Part shown: positions 39,850 to 49,506 of the stretch, in pieces
Layout of the letters: each line of letters begins with the position of its first letter
Numbering within the stretch: the first letter of the stretch is position 1
Source: an uncultured Burkholderiales bacterium
GTDB lineage: Bacteria; Pseudomonadota; Gammaproteobacteria; Burkholderiales; Burkholderiaceae_C
DNA length: 64,000 nucleotides
Direction of reading: 5' to 3'
NCBI GenBank assembly: GCA_903932865.1
Contig: CAIZHQ010000015.1
Location: 310,001-374,000 of the forward strand
Program-made: the position numbers and the translations under genes
Notes under the pieces: model-generated
Seen by the model: only the letters and a program-made list of their open reading frames with translations
Told to the model about the DNA's origin: nothing
Database searches by the model: none

Positions 39850-40653
39850 TCAGGCTTCGCCCCACAACCATTGACGCACTCGCGCATGGAAAGCCTCGGG
39901 TTTGGAGACCATGACCCAATGCCCACAGGGCAAGCCCAACACCGCACTGCCTGGGGCGCTGGCCACTTGAGCCAACCATTTGGCCGAATGGAACATGAAC
40001 GGCTTGCGATCCCCATAAACAAACAACAGCGGCATCGGCAACTGGATGGGCGATGACTGCTTGAAGCCGCCCACCGTGCCAAACCACTGCATGGCGTAGG
40101 GGTAGTTCATTTGGTGGGTGATGTGGTCCGCCTTGGTGGGGCAGCGCAGCCAACGGGCCATGGCGCGGGTCATGCGTGTGCCCAAGTTGCCGCCCAGCTT
40201 CCAGGCCAAGGCCAGCCACACTTGGTAGCCCATGACGGACAGCTTTTCCTTCAAACCCCATTCGCGCAGCAGGGCACCCGAGTTGTGGTCCCCCACATCC
40301 ACCGCCACCAAGCGGGCCACGCGCTCTGGGTGGCGCATGGCAAATTCGTAGCCAAAAATGCAGCCCCAATCGTGCAACAGCAAGGTCACGGGCTGGTCGG
40401 GGCAGATGCGGTCCACGATCTGACGCAAGAGCTGGCACATGTCGCCCAAGCTGGTCGCGGCAGGGCCAGTTTCAAAGCCAGGCAGTGTCAGGCGGGCACA
40501 ACTGGCACGGTCTTGCAGTGCGGCCACGGTGCCGTCCCACAGGGCGCGCGTGTCGGGCCAGCCATGCAGCATGAGAATGACTTCATCACCCTGCCCTTGC
40601 AGCCAGACTTCGGTGCCATTGACGTTGATGCACCGTTCCATAGGGTCAGCCAT
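39850..40653 (-). CDS. Alpha/beta-hydrolase, epoxide-hydrolase-like
   Basis: A 267-residue cytosolic alpha/beta hydrolase. The oxyanion HGWPDTRALWDGTVAALQD, an aspartate nucleophile elbow LLLHDWGCIFGYEFAMRHPE, and the late GLPCGHWVMVSKPE histidine place it near epoxide hydrolases and haloalkane dehalogenases. An aspartate rather than serine nucleophile is directly visible. It begins 3 nt after the aminotransferase stop and is probably co-transcribed with it. No signal peptide is seen. Its substrate is not known. Confidence 0.82.
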   Translation of the reverse strand: MADPMERCINVNGTEVWLQGQGDEVILMLHGWPDTRALWDGTVAALQDRASCARLTLPGFETGPAATSLGDMCQLLRQIVDRICPDQPVTLLLHDWGCIFGYEFAMRHPERVARLVAVDVGDHNSGALLREWGLKEKLSVMGYQVWLALAWKLGGNLGTRMTRAMARWLRCPTKADHITHQMNYPYAMQWFGTVGGFKQSSPIQLPMPLLFVYGDRKPFMFHSAKWLAQVASAPGSAVLGLPCGHWVMVSKPEAFHARVRQWLWGEA

Positions 40654-40656
40654 GGT

Positions 40657-41853
40657 TTACAGCGCCTTGGCCAGACGCGAAATACCTTCGAGGATCTTGT
40701 CTTCGCCGACAGTGGCAAAGCTCAGTCGGAAAGTGGCGTGGTCGGGGTGGGCACAGAAGAACGGTGCACCCGGCACAAAAGCCACGCCATTGTCGATGGC
40801 GCGTTTGGCAAACACATTGCCGTCGGCCACTTTGCAACCGGCACCCGTGAGGCGTGCCCATACGAACAAGCCGCCTTGGGGTTGCACAAAGTCCACCGCT
40901 TGGCCCAGTTCACGGCGCAAAGCGTCCCCCATGGTTTGGGCGCGCTGGGCATACACGCTGCGCACTTTGTCGAGCGTGGCGGGCATGCGGCCCGCCTTGA
41001 GGTATTGCGCGGCCGTGGCCTGGGCAAAGGTGCTGGTGTGCGCGTCGCTGAACTGCTTGCACATGGTGGCGCGGGCCAGCAATTCGGCCGGTGCAATCAT
41101 CCAGCCCACCCGCAGACCAGGTGACAGCACTTTGGACAGCGAGCCGCAATGCACCAGCAGCTCGCGGCTGCCGGGCACGGATGCGCTCATGGCCAGCAAA
41201 CTGGGTGGTGGCGTTTCGCCAAAATACAAGTCGCCATAGGGGTCGTCTTCGACGATCAAGGTCTGGTGTTTCACCGCCATCTCCAGCACCTTCTTGCGGC
41301 GCTCGGCGCTGAGCAAAGCACCGCTGGGGTTGCCGAAGGTGGGGATCAGATACACAAACTTCGGCTTGTGCTCTGCGATCAGCTTTTCCAGTGCATCGGT
41401 TTTCACGCCATGGCCGTCCACCGGGGCGCTGATGAGTTCGGCGCCGTAAAGGCGAAAGCACTGGATGGTGGCCAAAAAGGTCGGGCCTTCCACGATCACC
41501 TTGTCGCCGGGGCTGATCATGGTTTTGCCGATCAAATCCAGCGCTTGCTGGCTGCCCGTGGTCACGATCAATTGGTCCGCCGTCACGTCGTTGGCACCCT
41601 TTTGCCCCATGAAGTGGGCCAGTTGCTCGCGCAGCGGGCCAAAGCCCTCGGTTGCGCCATATTGCAGGGCGGCGCCGGGGTCTTGGCTCAGCGCGGCGTT
41701 GCTGGCGTCGCGGATGCCGTCCACGTCAAACATGGCGCTGTCTGGAAAGCCACCTGCAAAACTGATGATGCCTGGCTTGCCTAAGAGCTTGAACAGCTCA
41801 CGGATGGCGGAGGTTTCGACGTTGTTCAGGCGATCGGCAAATTGCAAAGGCAT
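40657..41853 (-). CDS. PLP-dependent aminotransferase (2-aminoadipate/LysN-like class)
   Basis: A 398-residue fold-type I aminotransferase. The start MPLQFADRLNNVETSAIREL and the segment IISFAGGFPDSAMFDVDGIR are typical of the MocR-less class that includes LysN and 2-aminoadipate transaminase. Cofactor motifs are LIVTTGSQQALDLIGKTMIS, YLIPTFGNPSGALL, LIVEDDPYGDLYF and the Schiff-base lysine in GSLSKVLSPGLRVGW. The ATG at 41853 is divergent from nth with 54 nt between them. Substrate specificity cannot be read; aromatic or branched-chain amino acids are also possible. Confidence 0.85.
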   Translation of the reverse strand: MPLQFADRLNNVETSAIRELFKLLGKPGIISFAGGFPDSAMFDVDGIRDASNAALSQDPGAALQYGATEGFGPLREQLAHFMGQKGANDVTADQLIVTTGSQQALDLIGKTMISPGDKVIVEGPTFLATIQCFRLYGAELISAPVDGHGVKTDALEKLIAEHKPKFVYLIPTFGNPSGALLSAERRKKVLEMAVKHQTLIVEDDPYGDLYFGETPPPSLLAMSASVPGSRELLVHCGSLSKVLSPGLRVGWMIAPAELLARATMCKQFSDAHTSTFAQATAAQYLKAGRMPATLDKVRSVYAQRAQTMGDALRRELGQAVDFVQPQGGLFVWARLTGAGCKVADGNVFAKRAIDNGVAFVPGAPFFCAHPDHATFRLSFATVGEDKILEGISRLAKAL

Positions 41854-41907
41854 GGTGTATCTTCCTGTGTTGACTTGGCCGACATTTTGCCAACATCTGG
41901 ACACCCC

Positions 41908-42540
41908 ATGAAACCCGCTCAAATTGAATCTTTTTTTGCCACTCTCCAAGCGGCCAACCCCATGCCGGTGACCGAGCTGGAATACACCAGCGTTTTCGAG
42001 TTGTTGGCTGCCGTGTTGCTGTCGGCACAAGCCACCGACGTGGGCGTGAACAAGGCCACGCGCCGCCTGTTTCCGGTGGCGGGTACGCCTCAAAAAATCC
42101 TGAATCTGGGTCTAGCAGGCCTGGAGGACCACATCAAGACCATCGGCCTGTACCGCAGCAAAGCCAAACACCTGTTGGAAACTTGCCGGATTCTGTTGGA
42201 GCAGCACGGCGGTCAAGTGCCCCGCTCGCGTGAGGCCCTGGAGGCGCTGCCCGGCGTGGGGCGCAAAACGGCCAATGTGGTGCTCAACTCGGCCTTTGGC
42301 GAAGCGACCATGGCGGTGGACACGCACATCTTTCGCATGGGCAACCGCACCGGGCTTGCGCCCGGCAAAACGCCCCTTGAAGTGGAGCAAAAGCTGCTCA
42401 AACGCATTCCGGCCAAATATTTGGTGGATGCCCACCATTGGCTGATCCTGCATGGGCGCTATGTGTGCCAAGCGCGCAAACCGATGTGTGGGCAGTGCGC
42501 AGTCGCGCCGTTTTGTGACTACAAACCCAAGACGGCTTGA
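41908..42540 (+). CDS. nth: Endonuclease III
   Basis: DNA glycosylase/AP lyase for oxidised pyrimidines in base-excision repair. The 210-residue product has the helix-hairpin-helix with catalytic lysine LPGVGRKTANVVLN, the catalytic aspartate in TMAVDTHIFRMGNRTGLA, and a C-terminal iron-sulfur loop (C-x6-C-x2-C-x5-C, CQARKPMCGQCAVAPFC). The ATG at 41908 (MKPAQIESFF) fits the family; the open frame begins 66 nt earlier, inside the divergent start region. It is intact. Confidence 0.96.
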   Translation: MKPAQIESFFATLQAANPMPVTELEYTSVFELLAAVLLSAQATDVGVNKATRRLFPVAGTPQKILNLGLAGLEDHIKTIGLYRSKAKHLLETCRILLEQHGGQVPRSREALEALPGVGRKTANVVLNSAFGEATMAVDTHIFRMGNRTGLAPGKTPLEVEQKLLKRIPAKYLVDAHHWLILHGRYVCQARKPMCGQCAVAPFCDYKPKTA

Positions 42541-42589
42541 CGCATTGGGCGGCTTCGTGCGGTAAGGGCGCACCCTACAATCCTCACCC

Positions 42590-43324
42590 ATGACTGAAAA
42601 CGCCCCCATCGACGCCCCCAAGCCCAAAGGTATCCCGACTGACGTGCCCTTTTTACGCACCATCAAAAGCTATGTGTTGCGTGCCGGCCGCACCACCATC
42701 GGCCAGGCCAAAGCTTATGAGATGTATGGCCCCGCCAATTTGCTCAATTACGCGCCAAATGCCTTGGATGCTGTGGCTGCTTTTGGCCGCACTGCCCCTG
42801 TGATTCTGGAAATCGGCTTCGGCATGGGTGAAGCCACGGCCCACATCGCGCGGGTTCGGCCCGATGACAATTTCCTGTGTTGCGAGGTGCACGAAGCCGG
42901 AGTAGGCGCACTGCTCAAGCGCATTGGCGAGCAAGACATCCACAACATCCGCATCCTTCGCCACGATGCGGTGGAGGTCATTGACCACATGCTAAGCCCG
43001 GGATCACTGGATGGTGTTCATATTTTTTTCCCGGACCCTTGGCACAAAACCAAGCACCACAAGCGCCGCTTGATCCAGCCTGCACTGGTAAACACGCTGG
43101 CCGAGCGCCTCAAACCCGGCGGCTACCTGCATTGCGCCACCGACTGGCAAGCCTACGCCGAGCAAATGATGGACGTCATCAGCGCCGAACCTTTACTGGT
43201 CAACACCAACGGCTCGGTGGGCGCCTATGCCACCAAGCCCGCCTATCGGCCGCTCACCAAGTTTGAAAACCGTGGCCTCAAACTCGGCCACGGCGTGTGG
43301 GATCTGGTGTTTCGCCGCGTCTGA
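42590..43324 (+). CDS. trmB: tRNA (guanine-N7)-methyltransferase
   Basis: TrmB methylates G46 in the variable loop of many tRNAs with SAM. The 244-residue product has the SAM site [19 protein letters not shown], the [16 protein letters not shown] segment and the substrate motif [16 protein letters not shown]. It lies between nth and a pseudouridine synthase that starts one base after its stop, suggesting a shared RNA-modification transcript. Length is typical for betaproteobacteria. Confidence 0.95.
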   Translation: MTENAPIDAPKPKGIPTDVPFLRTIKSYVLRAGRTTIGQAKAYEMYGPANLLNYAPNALDAVAAFGRTAPVILEIGFGMGEATAHIARVRPDDNFLCCEVHEAGVGALLKRIGEQDIHNIRILRHDAVEVIDHMLSPGSLDGVHIFFPDPWHKTKHHKRRLIQPALVNTLAERLKPGGYLHCATDWQAYAEQMMDVISAEPLLVNTNGSVGAYATKPAYRPLTKFENRGLKLGHGVWDLVFRRV

Positions 43325-43325
43325 C

Positions 43326-44285
43326 ATGACCCGCTCAGGACGCGTTGCCCACATGCCTGTGCGCGCGGGTGTGAGCGCCAGCGTGGTGGCCGTCCCAGCA
43401 GGTCATTGGCCCCACTTGCTTGACTTTTTGGCACAGCGCATGCCGGGCATCCCGCGCAGCGAATGGGCGCAGCGTCTGGCGCAAGGCCTGGTGTTGCAAG
43501 AAAACGGTCAAAGCGCCCAAGCCGATCAAGTCTGCCACGCTGGCCAGCGGTTTTTTTATTACCGCAACGTGGTGGACGAACCACGCTTGCCCACGCAGGC
43601 GACAGTCCTGTTTGAAGACGACCACCTGCTGGTGGCCGACAAGCCGCATTTCATGCCCGTCACCCCGTCTGGCCCCTATGTACAGCAATGCCTGCTGGTG
43701 CAACTCAAACGCCTGACGGGCCATGCCGATCTGGTGCCCCTGCACCGCATTGACCGCGAAACGGCGGGGCTGGTGCTGTTGGGCAAGCAACTGCACGAAC
43801 GCGACGCTTATCACGCGCTGTTCCGCGAGCACCGCATTCACAAGACTTACCATGCCGTGGCCACTCACGCCCCCCATCTGGACTTGCCGCGCGTGTACAC
43901 CAGCCGTTTGGTGCCTGGCGCGCCGTTTTTCAGAACACAAGAAGTGTCCGGCCAGGCCAACAGCGAAACCCGCATCGCCTTGCTCGACACCGATGGCCTG
44001 CGGGCGCTTTACCAGCTCGAGCCCGTCAGCGGCAAACGCCACCAACTGCGCGTGCACATGGCCGCCTTGGGTGTGCCGATTGAGGGCGACCCGTTCTACC
44101 CCACACTGACACGCGGTCAGGATGCGCCCGAGGACTTCAGCCAGCCATTGCAATTGCTGGCCCAAGCCATCCGCTTCACAGACCCCGTGACAGGCCAACA
44201 TCGCCAATGGACGAGCGCTCTGAAACTGTCATGGCGTCAAGTCCTGTCAACTGAGGCAAAGCACAACGTCACCCGGACGACCTGA
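43326..44285 (+). CDS. RluA-family pseudouridine synthase
   Basis: A 319-residue pseudouridine synthase acting on rRNA or tRNA uridines. Motif I has the catalytic aspartate in PLHRIDRETAGLVLLGK; motif II is KTYHAVATH; motif III is YQLEPVSGKRHQLRVHMA. There is no clear S4 domain, but a short N-terminal part (PRSEWAQRLAQGLVLQENGQ) resembles a degenerate one. It is closer in pattern to the RluA/TruC group than to RluC/D. The ATG at 43326 lies one base after trmB. The exact target position cannot be deduced. Confidence 0.85.
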   Translation: MTRSGRVAHMPVRAGVSASVVAVPAGHWPHLLDFLAQRMPGIPRSEWAQRLAQGLVLQENGQSAQADQVCHAGQRFFYYRNVVDEPRLPTQATVLFEDDHLLVADKPHFMPVTPSGPYVQQCLLVQLKRLTGHADLVPLHRIDRETAGLVLLGKQLHERDAYHALFREHRIHKTYHAVATHAPHLDLPRVYTSRLVPGAPFFRTQEVSGQANSETRIALLDTDGLRALYQLEPVSGKRHQLRVHMAALGVPIEGDPFYPTLTRGQDAPEDFSQPLQLLAQAIRFTDPVTGQHRQWTSALKLSWRQVLSTEAKHNVTRTT

Positions 44286-44324
44286 AGTCGCCTGCACGCA
44301 AGCGCTGACAAAGTCCTGCGCGGC

Positions 44325-47300
44325 TCAGCCTGGCAACAAGCTGGCCAGCAACTGACTCAGGTGAACGGCTTCACGTTGAGCGCCGTCGTGGATCTGGTGA
44401 CGGCAGCTGGTGCCATCGGCGACCACGATCGCATCGGGCTGGGCGCGCACGGCGGGCAACAAGCTCAGCTCGGCCATTTGCATGGACACCTCGAAGTGCT
44501 TGGCCTCGTAACCAAAACTGCCGGCCATGCCACAGCAACTGCTCTCGATAAGTTGCGGCTTGGCCCCTGGGATCCAGCGCAAGACCTCCATCACAGGGGA
44601 CACCGCGTCAAAGGCTTTTTGGTGGCAATGTCCGTGCAGCAAGATCGGACGAGAAACCGGCGCGATTTGCGCTTTCAGCGTTTCCAGATGGCCCGCTTGG
44701 GCCTCGCGTGCCAAAAACTCTTCAAACAGCAAGGACTGCTTGGCAATGCTTTGCGCCCCCTGGCCCAAACCCATCACCAGCAGCTCGTCACGCAAGGTCA
44801 GCAAGCAAGAAGGCTCCAGGCCCACGATGGACAGGCCTTTTTCGGCAAACGGCAGCAGGCTTTGCACGACTTCGCGGGCTTTGTCACGGGCTTTGTCCAC
44901 CATGCCGCTGGCCAAATAGGTGCGGCCGCAGCACAGGTGCGCGCCATCGTCCAGCAACTTGGTGGCCACATGCACGGTGTAACCGGCCGCCTGCAGCACC
45001 TTCACGGCAGCATGTGCGTTGGCCGACTCCAAGTAACCGTTGAAGGTGTCCACAAACAAGACCACGCCGCGCGGGGCGGTCAACACTTCGGCACGGGTGG
45101 CGATGGCTTGTGCGGTGCTGGGTTGGGTGTTAAAGAAGTGCTGCGTTTGCCATTGCGGCAAACTGCGCTGGGCCGACAGGCCGAGCAGCTTTTCGGTCAG
45201 CGCGGCCAACAGCGGCATGCGGTTGCGCAGGTTCAGAACCGGGGCCAACGGCGCCGCCCAGCGGGCGTATTCGGGCAGGTAAGCCACCATCTTGTCTTGC
45301 AAGGTGTGGCCATGTTTGGCCTTGTAGTGCTGCAAAAACTCGACCTTCATCTTGGCCATGTCCACCCCAGTGGGGCAATCGCGTTTGCAGCCTTTGCAGC
45401 CCACGCACAGGTCCATGGCCTCGCGCACCGCGTCGCTGCTCAAGGCATCTTCGCTCGCCAGGCCTTCGATCTGACCGCTCAAAGCCAAGCGCAGGGTGTT
45501 GGCGCGGCCCCGTGTCAGGTGCTTCTCGTCGCGGGTCACGCGGTAACTGGGGCACATGGTGCCCGCATCGAACTTGCGGCAGTGGCCATTGTTGTTGCAC
45601 ATCTCCACCGCTTTGGCCAGGCCTTGGGCCGGGTCGCCGCCGGTGCCAGGTGCGCTGGTTTGCTCGGTGACCGGGTCGTTTTGCACGTTCCAGGCGCTCC
45701 AGTCCAGCGCGGTGCGGATCGGCACCACCTTGTAAGTCGGAGGAAAACGCATCAAAGACGTGTCGTCCATTTTGGGCGGGTTGACGATGCGCTGGGGGCA
45801 CAGCAGTTGCTGCGGGTCCATCTCGCGTTTGATCTGTGCAAATGCCTCGCTGATGCGCGGGCCAAACTGCCAGCCAATCCACTCTCCCCGACACAGCCCG
45901 TCGCCGTGCTCACCACTGAATGCGCCCTTGTATTGACGCACCAAGGCACTGGCTTCTTCGGCAATGGCGCGCATTTTGCTGGCCCCATCTCGGCGCATGT
46001 CCAAAATCGGGCGTACATGCAAGGTGCCCACCGAGGCGTGGGCGTACCAGGTGCCCCGGCTGCCGTGTTTGCGAAACACGCCGGTCAAGGCATCGGTGTA
46101 CTCGGCCAGACTTTCCAGTGGTACAGCGCAGTCTTCGATGAAGCTGACCGGCTTGCCATCACCACGCAAGCTCATCATGATGTTCAAGCCCGCCTTGCGC
46201 ACTTCCCACAAGTTCTTTTGCGGCACATCGTCCACCATCTCGACCACGCTGCCGGGCAAGCCCAAGTCGCCCATCAGCTCCACCAGCTCTTTGATCTTGT
46301 GCGCGATGTCGGCCTTGCTCGGCCCGGAAAACTCCACCAACAACACCGCCTCGGGCATGCCGCCGTTGATGTGCGGCGACAAGGCGGTGCGGATGGTCGG
46401 GGCAAAAGCCGGGTTTTGCAAAGACAATTCGATCATGGTGCGGTCCACCAGTTCGACCGCCGACAGCTGCCCCACCGGCATGCCCTGCCCCAGCTTGACG
46501 ATGTGCTGGGCCGAATCCATGGCTTGGTAAAAGCTGGGGAAGTTCACCACCCCCAGCACCTTCGCACGCGGCAACTCGGCCAAGCGCAGGGTGAGCGAGC
46601 GTGTCAGCGCCAGCGTGCCCTCGCTGCCGATCAGCAAATGCGAGAGGTTGACGGACCCATCGGCCGTGTAGGGCCGCTCATTCTGGTTGCGAAAAATGTC
46701 CAAGTTATAACCGGCCACGCGGCGCAAAACTTTGGGCCAGTGGGTGTCGATTTCACCCGCGTGTTGCAGGGCCAAGTCGCGCACAAAGTCGCCAATCTGG
46801 CGCACACGGCCTTGGGCTTGCTCATAGGCACCAAAGTCCAACAAGCTGCCGTCGGCCAACCAAGCCTCAGCCCTCAGCACGTTGTGCACCATGTTGCCGT
46901 AGGCAATCGAGCGGCTGCCGCAAGAGTTGTTGCCGGCCATGCCGCCCAGCGTGGCTTGGGCGCTGGTGGACACGTCCACCGGGTACCACAAGCCATGCTG
47001 TTTGAGGGCCGCGTTCAGGTGGTCCAGCACCAAGCCCGGCTCCACGGTGGCCGTGCGCTGCTCGGCATCGACAGCCATGATCTTGCGCATGTGCTTGGAA
47101 TGGTCCATGACCAAGCCCGCCCCTACGGTTTGGCCGCACTGGCTGGTGCCGCCGCCGCGCGGCACGATGGGCACCCCCACATCGCGGCAAATGTCCATGG
47201 CCACGCGAACATCGGCCGCATCACGCGGCACGAACACGCCCAAGGGCATGACTTGGTAAATCGAGGCATCGGTGGCGTAGCGCCCCCGATCGGCCGCAGA

Positions 47301-47438
47301 AAACAGCACCTCGCCCTTGGCGTGCTGGCGCAAACGCTTGGCAAGCGTAGCGACCGCCTCGTTGCTGCCAGCGGCCACTTTTTCATAAGCACCGTCAGGC
47401 GAGGTTTTTGACAAATCGATCGGCAAAGGGGCATTCAT
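44325..47438 (-). CDS. ydiJ: FAD/Fe-S 2-hydroxyacid dehydrogenase (YdiJ-like)
   Basis: A 1037-residue fusion of a FAD oxidase and a Fe-S/CCG-domain oxidoreductase, the architecture of E. coli YdiJ, reported as a D-2-hydroxyglutarate dehydrogenase. The FAD (PCMH) part contains VPIVPRGGGTSQCGQTVGAG and TLGGMAGNNSCGSRSIAYGN; a FAD-oxidase C domain follows; the ferredoxin motif CVGCKGCKRDCPTGVDMAKM lies near residue 700; two CCG motifs (LCCGRTYLASGMV and SSCCGMAGSFGYEAKH) end the protein. The ATG at 47438 overlaps the gntR stop by 4 nt. Substrates could be D-lactate, glycolate or 2-hydroxyglutarate. Regulation by the adjacent GntR gene is likely. Confidence 0.88.
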   Translation of the reverse strand: MNAPLPIDLSKTSPDGAYEKVAAGSNEAVATLAKRLRQHAKGEVLFSAADRGRYATDASIYQVMPLGVFVPRDAADVRVAMDICRDVGVPIVPRGGGTSQCGQTVGAGLVMDHSKHMRKIMAVDAEQRTATVEPGLVLDHLNAALKQHGLWYPVDVSTSAQATLGGMAGNNSCGSRSIAYGNMVHNVLRAEAWLADGSLLDFGAYEQAQGRVRQIGDFVRDLALQHAGEIDTHWPKVLRRVAGYNLDIFRNQNERPYTADGSVNLSHLLIGSEGTLALTRSLTLRLAELPRAKVLGVVNFPSFYQAMDSAQHIVKLGQGMPVGQLSAVELVDRTMIELSLQNPAFAPTIRTALSPHINGGMPEAVLLVEFSGPSKADIAHKIKELVELMGDLGLPGSVVEMVDDVPQKNLWEVRKAGLNIMMSLRGDGKPVSFIEDCAVPLESLAEYTDALTGVFRKHGSRGTWYAHASVGTLHVRPILDMRRDGASKMRAIAEEASALVRQYKGAFSGEHGDGLCRGEWIGWQFGPRISEAFAQIKREMDPQQLLCPQRIVNPPKMDDTSLMRFPPTYKVVPIRTALDWSAWNVQNDPVTEQTSAPGTGGDPAQGLAKAVEMCNNNGHCRKFDAGTMCPSYRVTRDEKHLTRGRANTLRLALSGQIEGLASEDALSSDAVREAMDLCVGCKGCKRDCPTGVDMAKMKVEFLQHYKAKHGHTLQDKMVAYLPEYARWAAPLAPVLNLRNRMPLLAALTEKLLGLSAQRSLPQWQTQHFFNTQPSTAQAIATRAEVLTAPRGVVLFVDTFNGYLESANAHAAVKVLQAAGYTVHVATKLLDDGAHLCCGRTYLASGMVDKARDKAREVVQSLLPFAEKGLSIVGLEPSCLLTLRDELLVMGLGQGAQSIAKQSLLFEEFLAREAQAGHLETLKAQIAPVSRPILLHGHCHQKAFDAVSPVMEVLRWIPGAKPQLIESSCCGMAGSFGYEAKHFEVSMQMAELSLLPAVRAQPDAIVVADGTSCRHQIHDGAQREAVHLSQLLASLLPG

Positions 47439-48142
47439 GGGGTCTGTCCTTCTTTTTCTGCCGGGGCAAAACTCAACGCAGCGCTGCGCAGCTGTTCGAT
47501 CACCACCGTGCGCTTGTTGTCCAAGTGGTGCATCAGCACCCGACGCAGGGCCGCAGCGTCGCGGGCCTCCAGGGCCTGCACCATCGCAACGTGCTCGTCC
47601 ACAGCGCGCTGCCACTTGTCACCGTCCTGATTCGAGCGAAAGCGCAGCGCCTGCAAGCGGGCATTGACTTGGTTGTAAGTGGCGGTCAGCACCGGGTTCT
47701 TGGCCGCTGCGTTGAAGCTGCGGTGAATCGCGGCATTGATGGGGTAATAGGCGGACAAGTCACGGCGGGTGTAGGCCGCCATCATCTCGTAGTGCAGGGC
47801 TTTGATTTCGCTGAGTTCGGCCTCGGTCACACGCTGCGCTGCCAACTCACCCGACAGCCCCTCCAAGCCTGCCATCACCTCAAAGGTGTGGTACACGTCC
47901 GCCTCGCTCAACTGCACAGCCACCGACCCCCGGTTGGGCAACAGTTCGACCAAGCCTTCGGCCGCCAGCATCTTGATGGCTTCGCGCAGCGGTGTGCGCG
48001 AAATGTGCAGCTCTTCGCACAGCGTGCGTTCATTGAGTTTGCCACCGGGTGGAATCAAGCCCTCCACCAACATTTGGCGCAAACGCTGCGCCACGTGCGC
48101 ATGCAAAACGGGGCGAGGAAGTGTCGAGGGGTCAAGGTTCAT
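47435..48142 (-). CDS. GntR-family regulator, FadR/FCD subgroup
   Basis: A 235-residue transcription factor. The winged helix-turn-helix is at residues about 12-80 (LRQMLVEGLIPPGGKLNERT, LHISRTPLREAIKMLAAEGL), and the C-terminal all-helical FCD ligand domain contains the metal-binding pattern with histidines (NAAIHRSFNAAAKNP, DEHVAMVQALEARD). It is co-translated with ydiJ and divergent from a class V aminotransferase. Two copies of a TTTG-N4-CAAA site between the divergent starts are probable operators. The ligand is likely a 2-hydroxy or keto acid, an inference from the neighbours. Confidence 0.88.
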   Translation of the reverse strand: MNLDPSTLPRPVLHAHVAQRLRQMLVEGLIPPGGKLNERTLCEELHISRTPLREAIKMLAAEGLVELLPNRGSVAVQLSEADVYHTFEVMAGLEGLSGELAAQRVTEAELSEIKALHYEMMAAYTRRDLSAYYPINAAIHRSFNAAAKNPVLTATYNQVNARLQALRFRSNQDGDKWQRAVDEHVAMVQALEARDAAALRRVLMHHLDNKRTVVIEQLRSAALSFAPAEKEGQTP

Positions 48143-48151
48143 GAAAAATTT

Positions 48152-48229
48152 TTTGAATACAAAAAAAGAATCGTATCGCTTTTATTTTAGGGCAAACACC
48201 CTTGACAAAGGTGATTTGAATACAAAAAA
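48152..48229. promoter_or_regulatory. Paired GntR operators and divergent promoter region
   Basis: The exact 15-nt repeat TTTGAATACAAAAAA occurs at 48152-48166 and 48215-48229, 63 nt apart (six helical turns). Its core TTTG-AATA-CAAA is a dyad of the form bound by FadR-subgroup regulators. A consensus -35 hexamer TTGACA at 48202-48207 has its -10 region (AAAAAT, 48225-48230) overlapping the second repeat, so a bound regulator would block the rightward promoter. The first repeat lies 10 nt upstream of the gntR start codon. Repeats are direct observation; binding is inferred. Confidence 0.6.
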
Positions 48230-48259
48230 TAATGGAAAAAATGAAAGGCTTTGCTGCGC

Positions 48260-49450
48260 ATGCTCACCACAAATTTCCACCCCACAGGTCGCCATTTCTT
48301 GCAAATTCCAGGCCCCTCACCCGTGCCCGATCGCATCTTGCGGGCCATCAGTTCGCCCACCATTGACCACCGTGGGCCCGAATTCGGCGCACTGGGCAAA
48401 AAGGTGCTGGCCGACGTGCAAAAGATTTTCAAAACCCGCCACCCCGTCATGATCTACCCCGCCTCGGGCACCGGGGCTTGGGAGGCGGCTTTGAGCAACG
48501 TGCTCAGTGCCGGCGACCATGTGCTGATGTACGAGACCGGCCATTTTGCGTTTTTGTGGAACAAACTGGCCAACCAACTCGGACTGAAATCAGAGGTCAT
48601 CAGCCTACCGGGTCTGGAGGGCTGGCGTCACGGCGTGCAAGCCGATTTGATCGAGCAACGCCTGAAAGCCGACTCGGGCCACAGCATCAAGGCCGTTTGC
48701 GTGGTGCACAACGAAACTTCGACCGGCGTGACCAGCGACATCGCTGCCGTGCGCCGTGCCATGGACGCAGCCAAGCACCCCGCCTTGCTGCTGGTCGACA
48801 CCATCTCGGGCCTGGCCAGCGCCGACTACCGGCACGACGAATGGGGCGTGGACGTGACCATCAGCGGCTCGCAAAAAGGCCTCATGCTGCCGCCCGGCAT
48901 CAGCTTCAACGCCCTGTCTCCCCGCGCCATCGAGGTCAGCCAACAAGGCGGCATGGCCCGCAGTTATTGGGCCTGGGGAGAGATGATCGAGATGAACAAA
49001 AACGGCTACTGGCCCTCGACACCGAACACCAACTTGCTGTATGGCCTGAGCGAAGCCTGTGACATGCTGCTGGCCGAGGGCCTCGACAAAGTCTTTGCCC
49101 GTCACCAGCGCTGGGCTGCAGGGGTGCGGGCGGCGGTCAAGGCTTGGGGCCTGCCGATTCAATGCGCGGACCCGGCTGTCTACTCTCCCATCCTGACCGG
49201 TGTCATGACCCCTGAGGGCGTGGACGCCGACGCGGTGCGCAAAGTCATTCACGAACGCTTTGACTGCTCGTTGGGCACGGGCCTTGGCAAAGTCAAAGGC
49301 CGCATGTTCCGCATTGGGCACCTGGGCGACAGCAACGACCTGACCCTGATCGCCACCGTAGCGGGCTGCGAAATGGGCCTGAAGCTCTCGGGCGTGGCAC
49401 TGCAAGGCAGTGGTGTGCAAGCCATCATGGACCATTTTTCAAGCCACTGA
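48260..49450 (+). CDS. Class V aminotransferase (alanine/serine-glyoxylate type)
   Basis: A 396-residue PLP enzyme, likely alanine- or serine-glyoxylate transaminase. The segment RHFLQIPGPSPVPDRILRAI is the family opening; the cofactor region has YPASGTGAWEAALSNVLS, the aspartate in LLLVDTISGLASADY and the lysine in ISGSQKGLMLPPG. The ATG at 48260 is preferred; a TTG three codons upstream is possible. With the divergent hydroxyacid dehydrogenase it could turn glycolate-like acids through glyoxylate to glycine, an inference from context. Confidence 0.88.
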   Translation: MLTTNFHPTGRHFLQIPGPSPVPDRILRAISSPTIDHRGPEFGALGKKVLADVQKIFKTRHPVMIYPASGTGAWEAALSNVLSAGDHVLMYETGHFAFLWNKLANQLGLKSEVISLPGLEGWRHGVQADLIEQRLKADSGHSIKAVCVVHNETSTGVTSDIAAVRRAMDAAKHPALLLVDTISGLASADYRHDEWGVDVTISGSQKGLMLPPGISFNALSPRAIEVSQQGGMARSYWAWGEMIEMNKNGYWPSTPNTNLLYGLSEACDMLLAEGLDKVFARHQRWAAGVRAAVKAWGLPIQCADPAVYSPILTGVMTPEGVDADAVRKVIHERFDCSLGTGLGKVKGRMFRIGHLGDSNDLTLIATVAGCEMGLKLSGVALQGSGVQAIMDHFSSH

Positions 49451-49506
49451 TTGACCGTCTTCACCTCTTCTCGCGTGCATTTTTAAACACAACCCCAGGA
49501 GACAAC

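Noticed and set aside
44361..47411. A 1016-codon open frame antisense to the YdiJ-like gene
   Set aside because: Its translation is rich in His, Gln, Gly and Ala with no domain, and it mirrors the real gene; long antisense frames are common in high-GC DNA.
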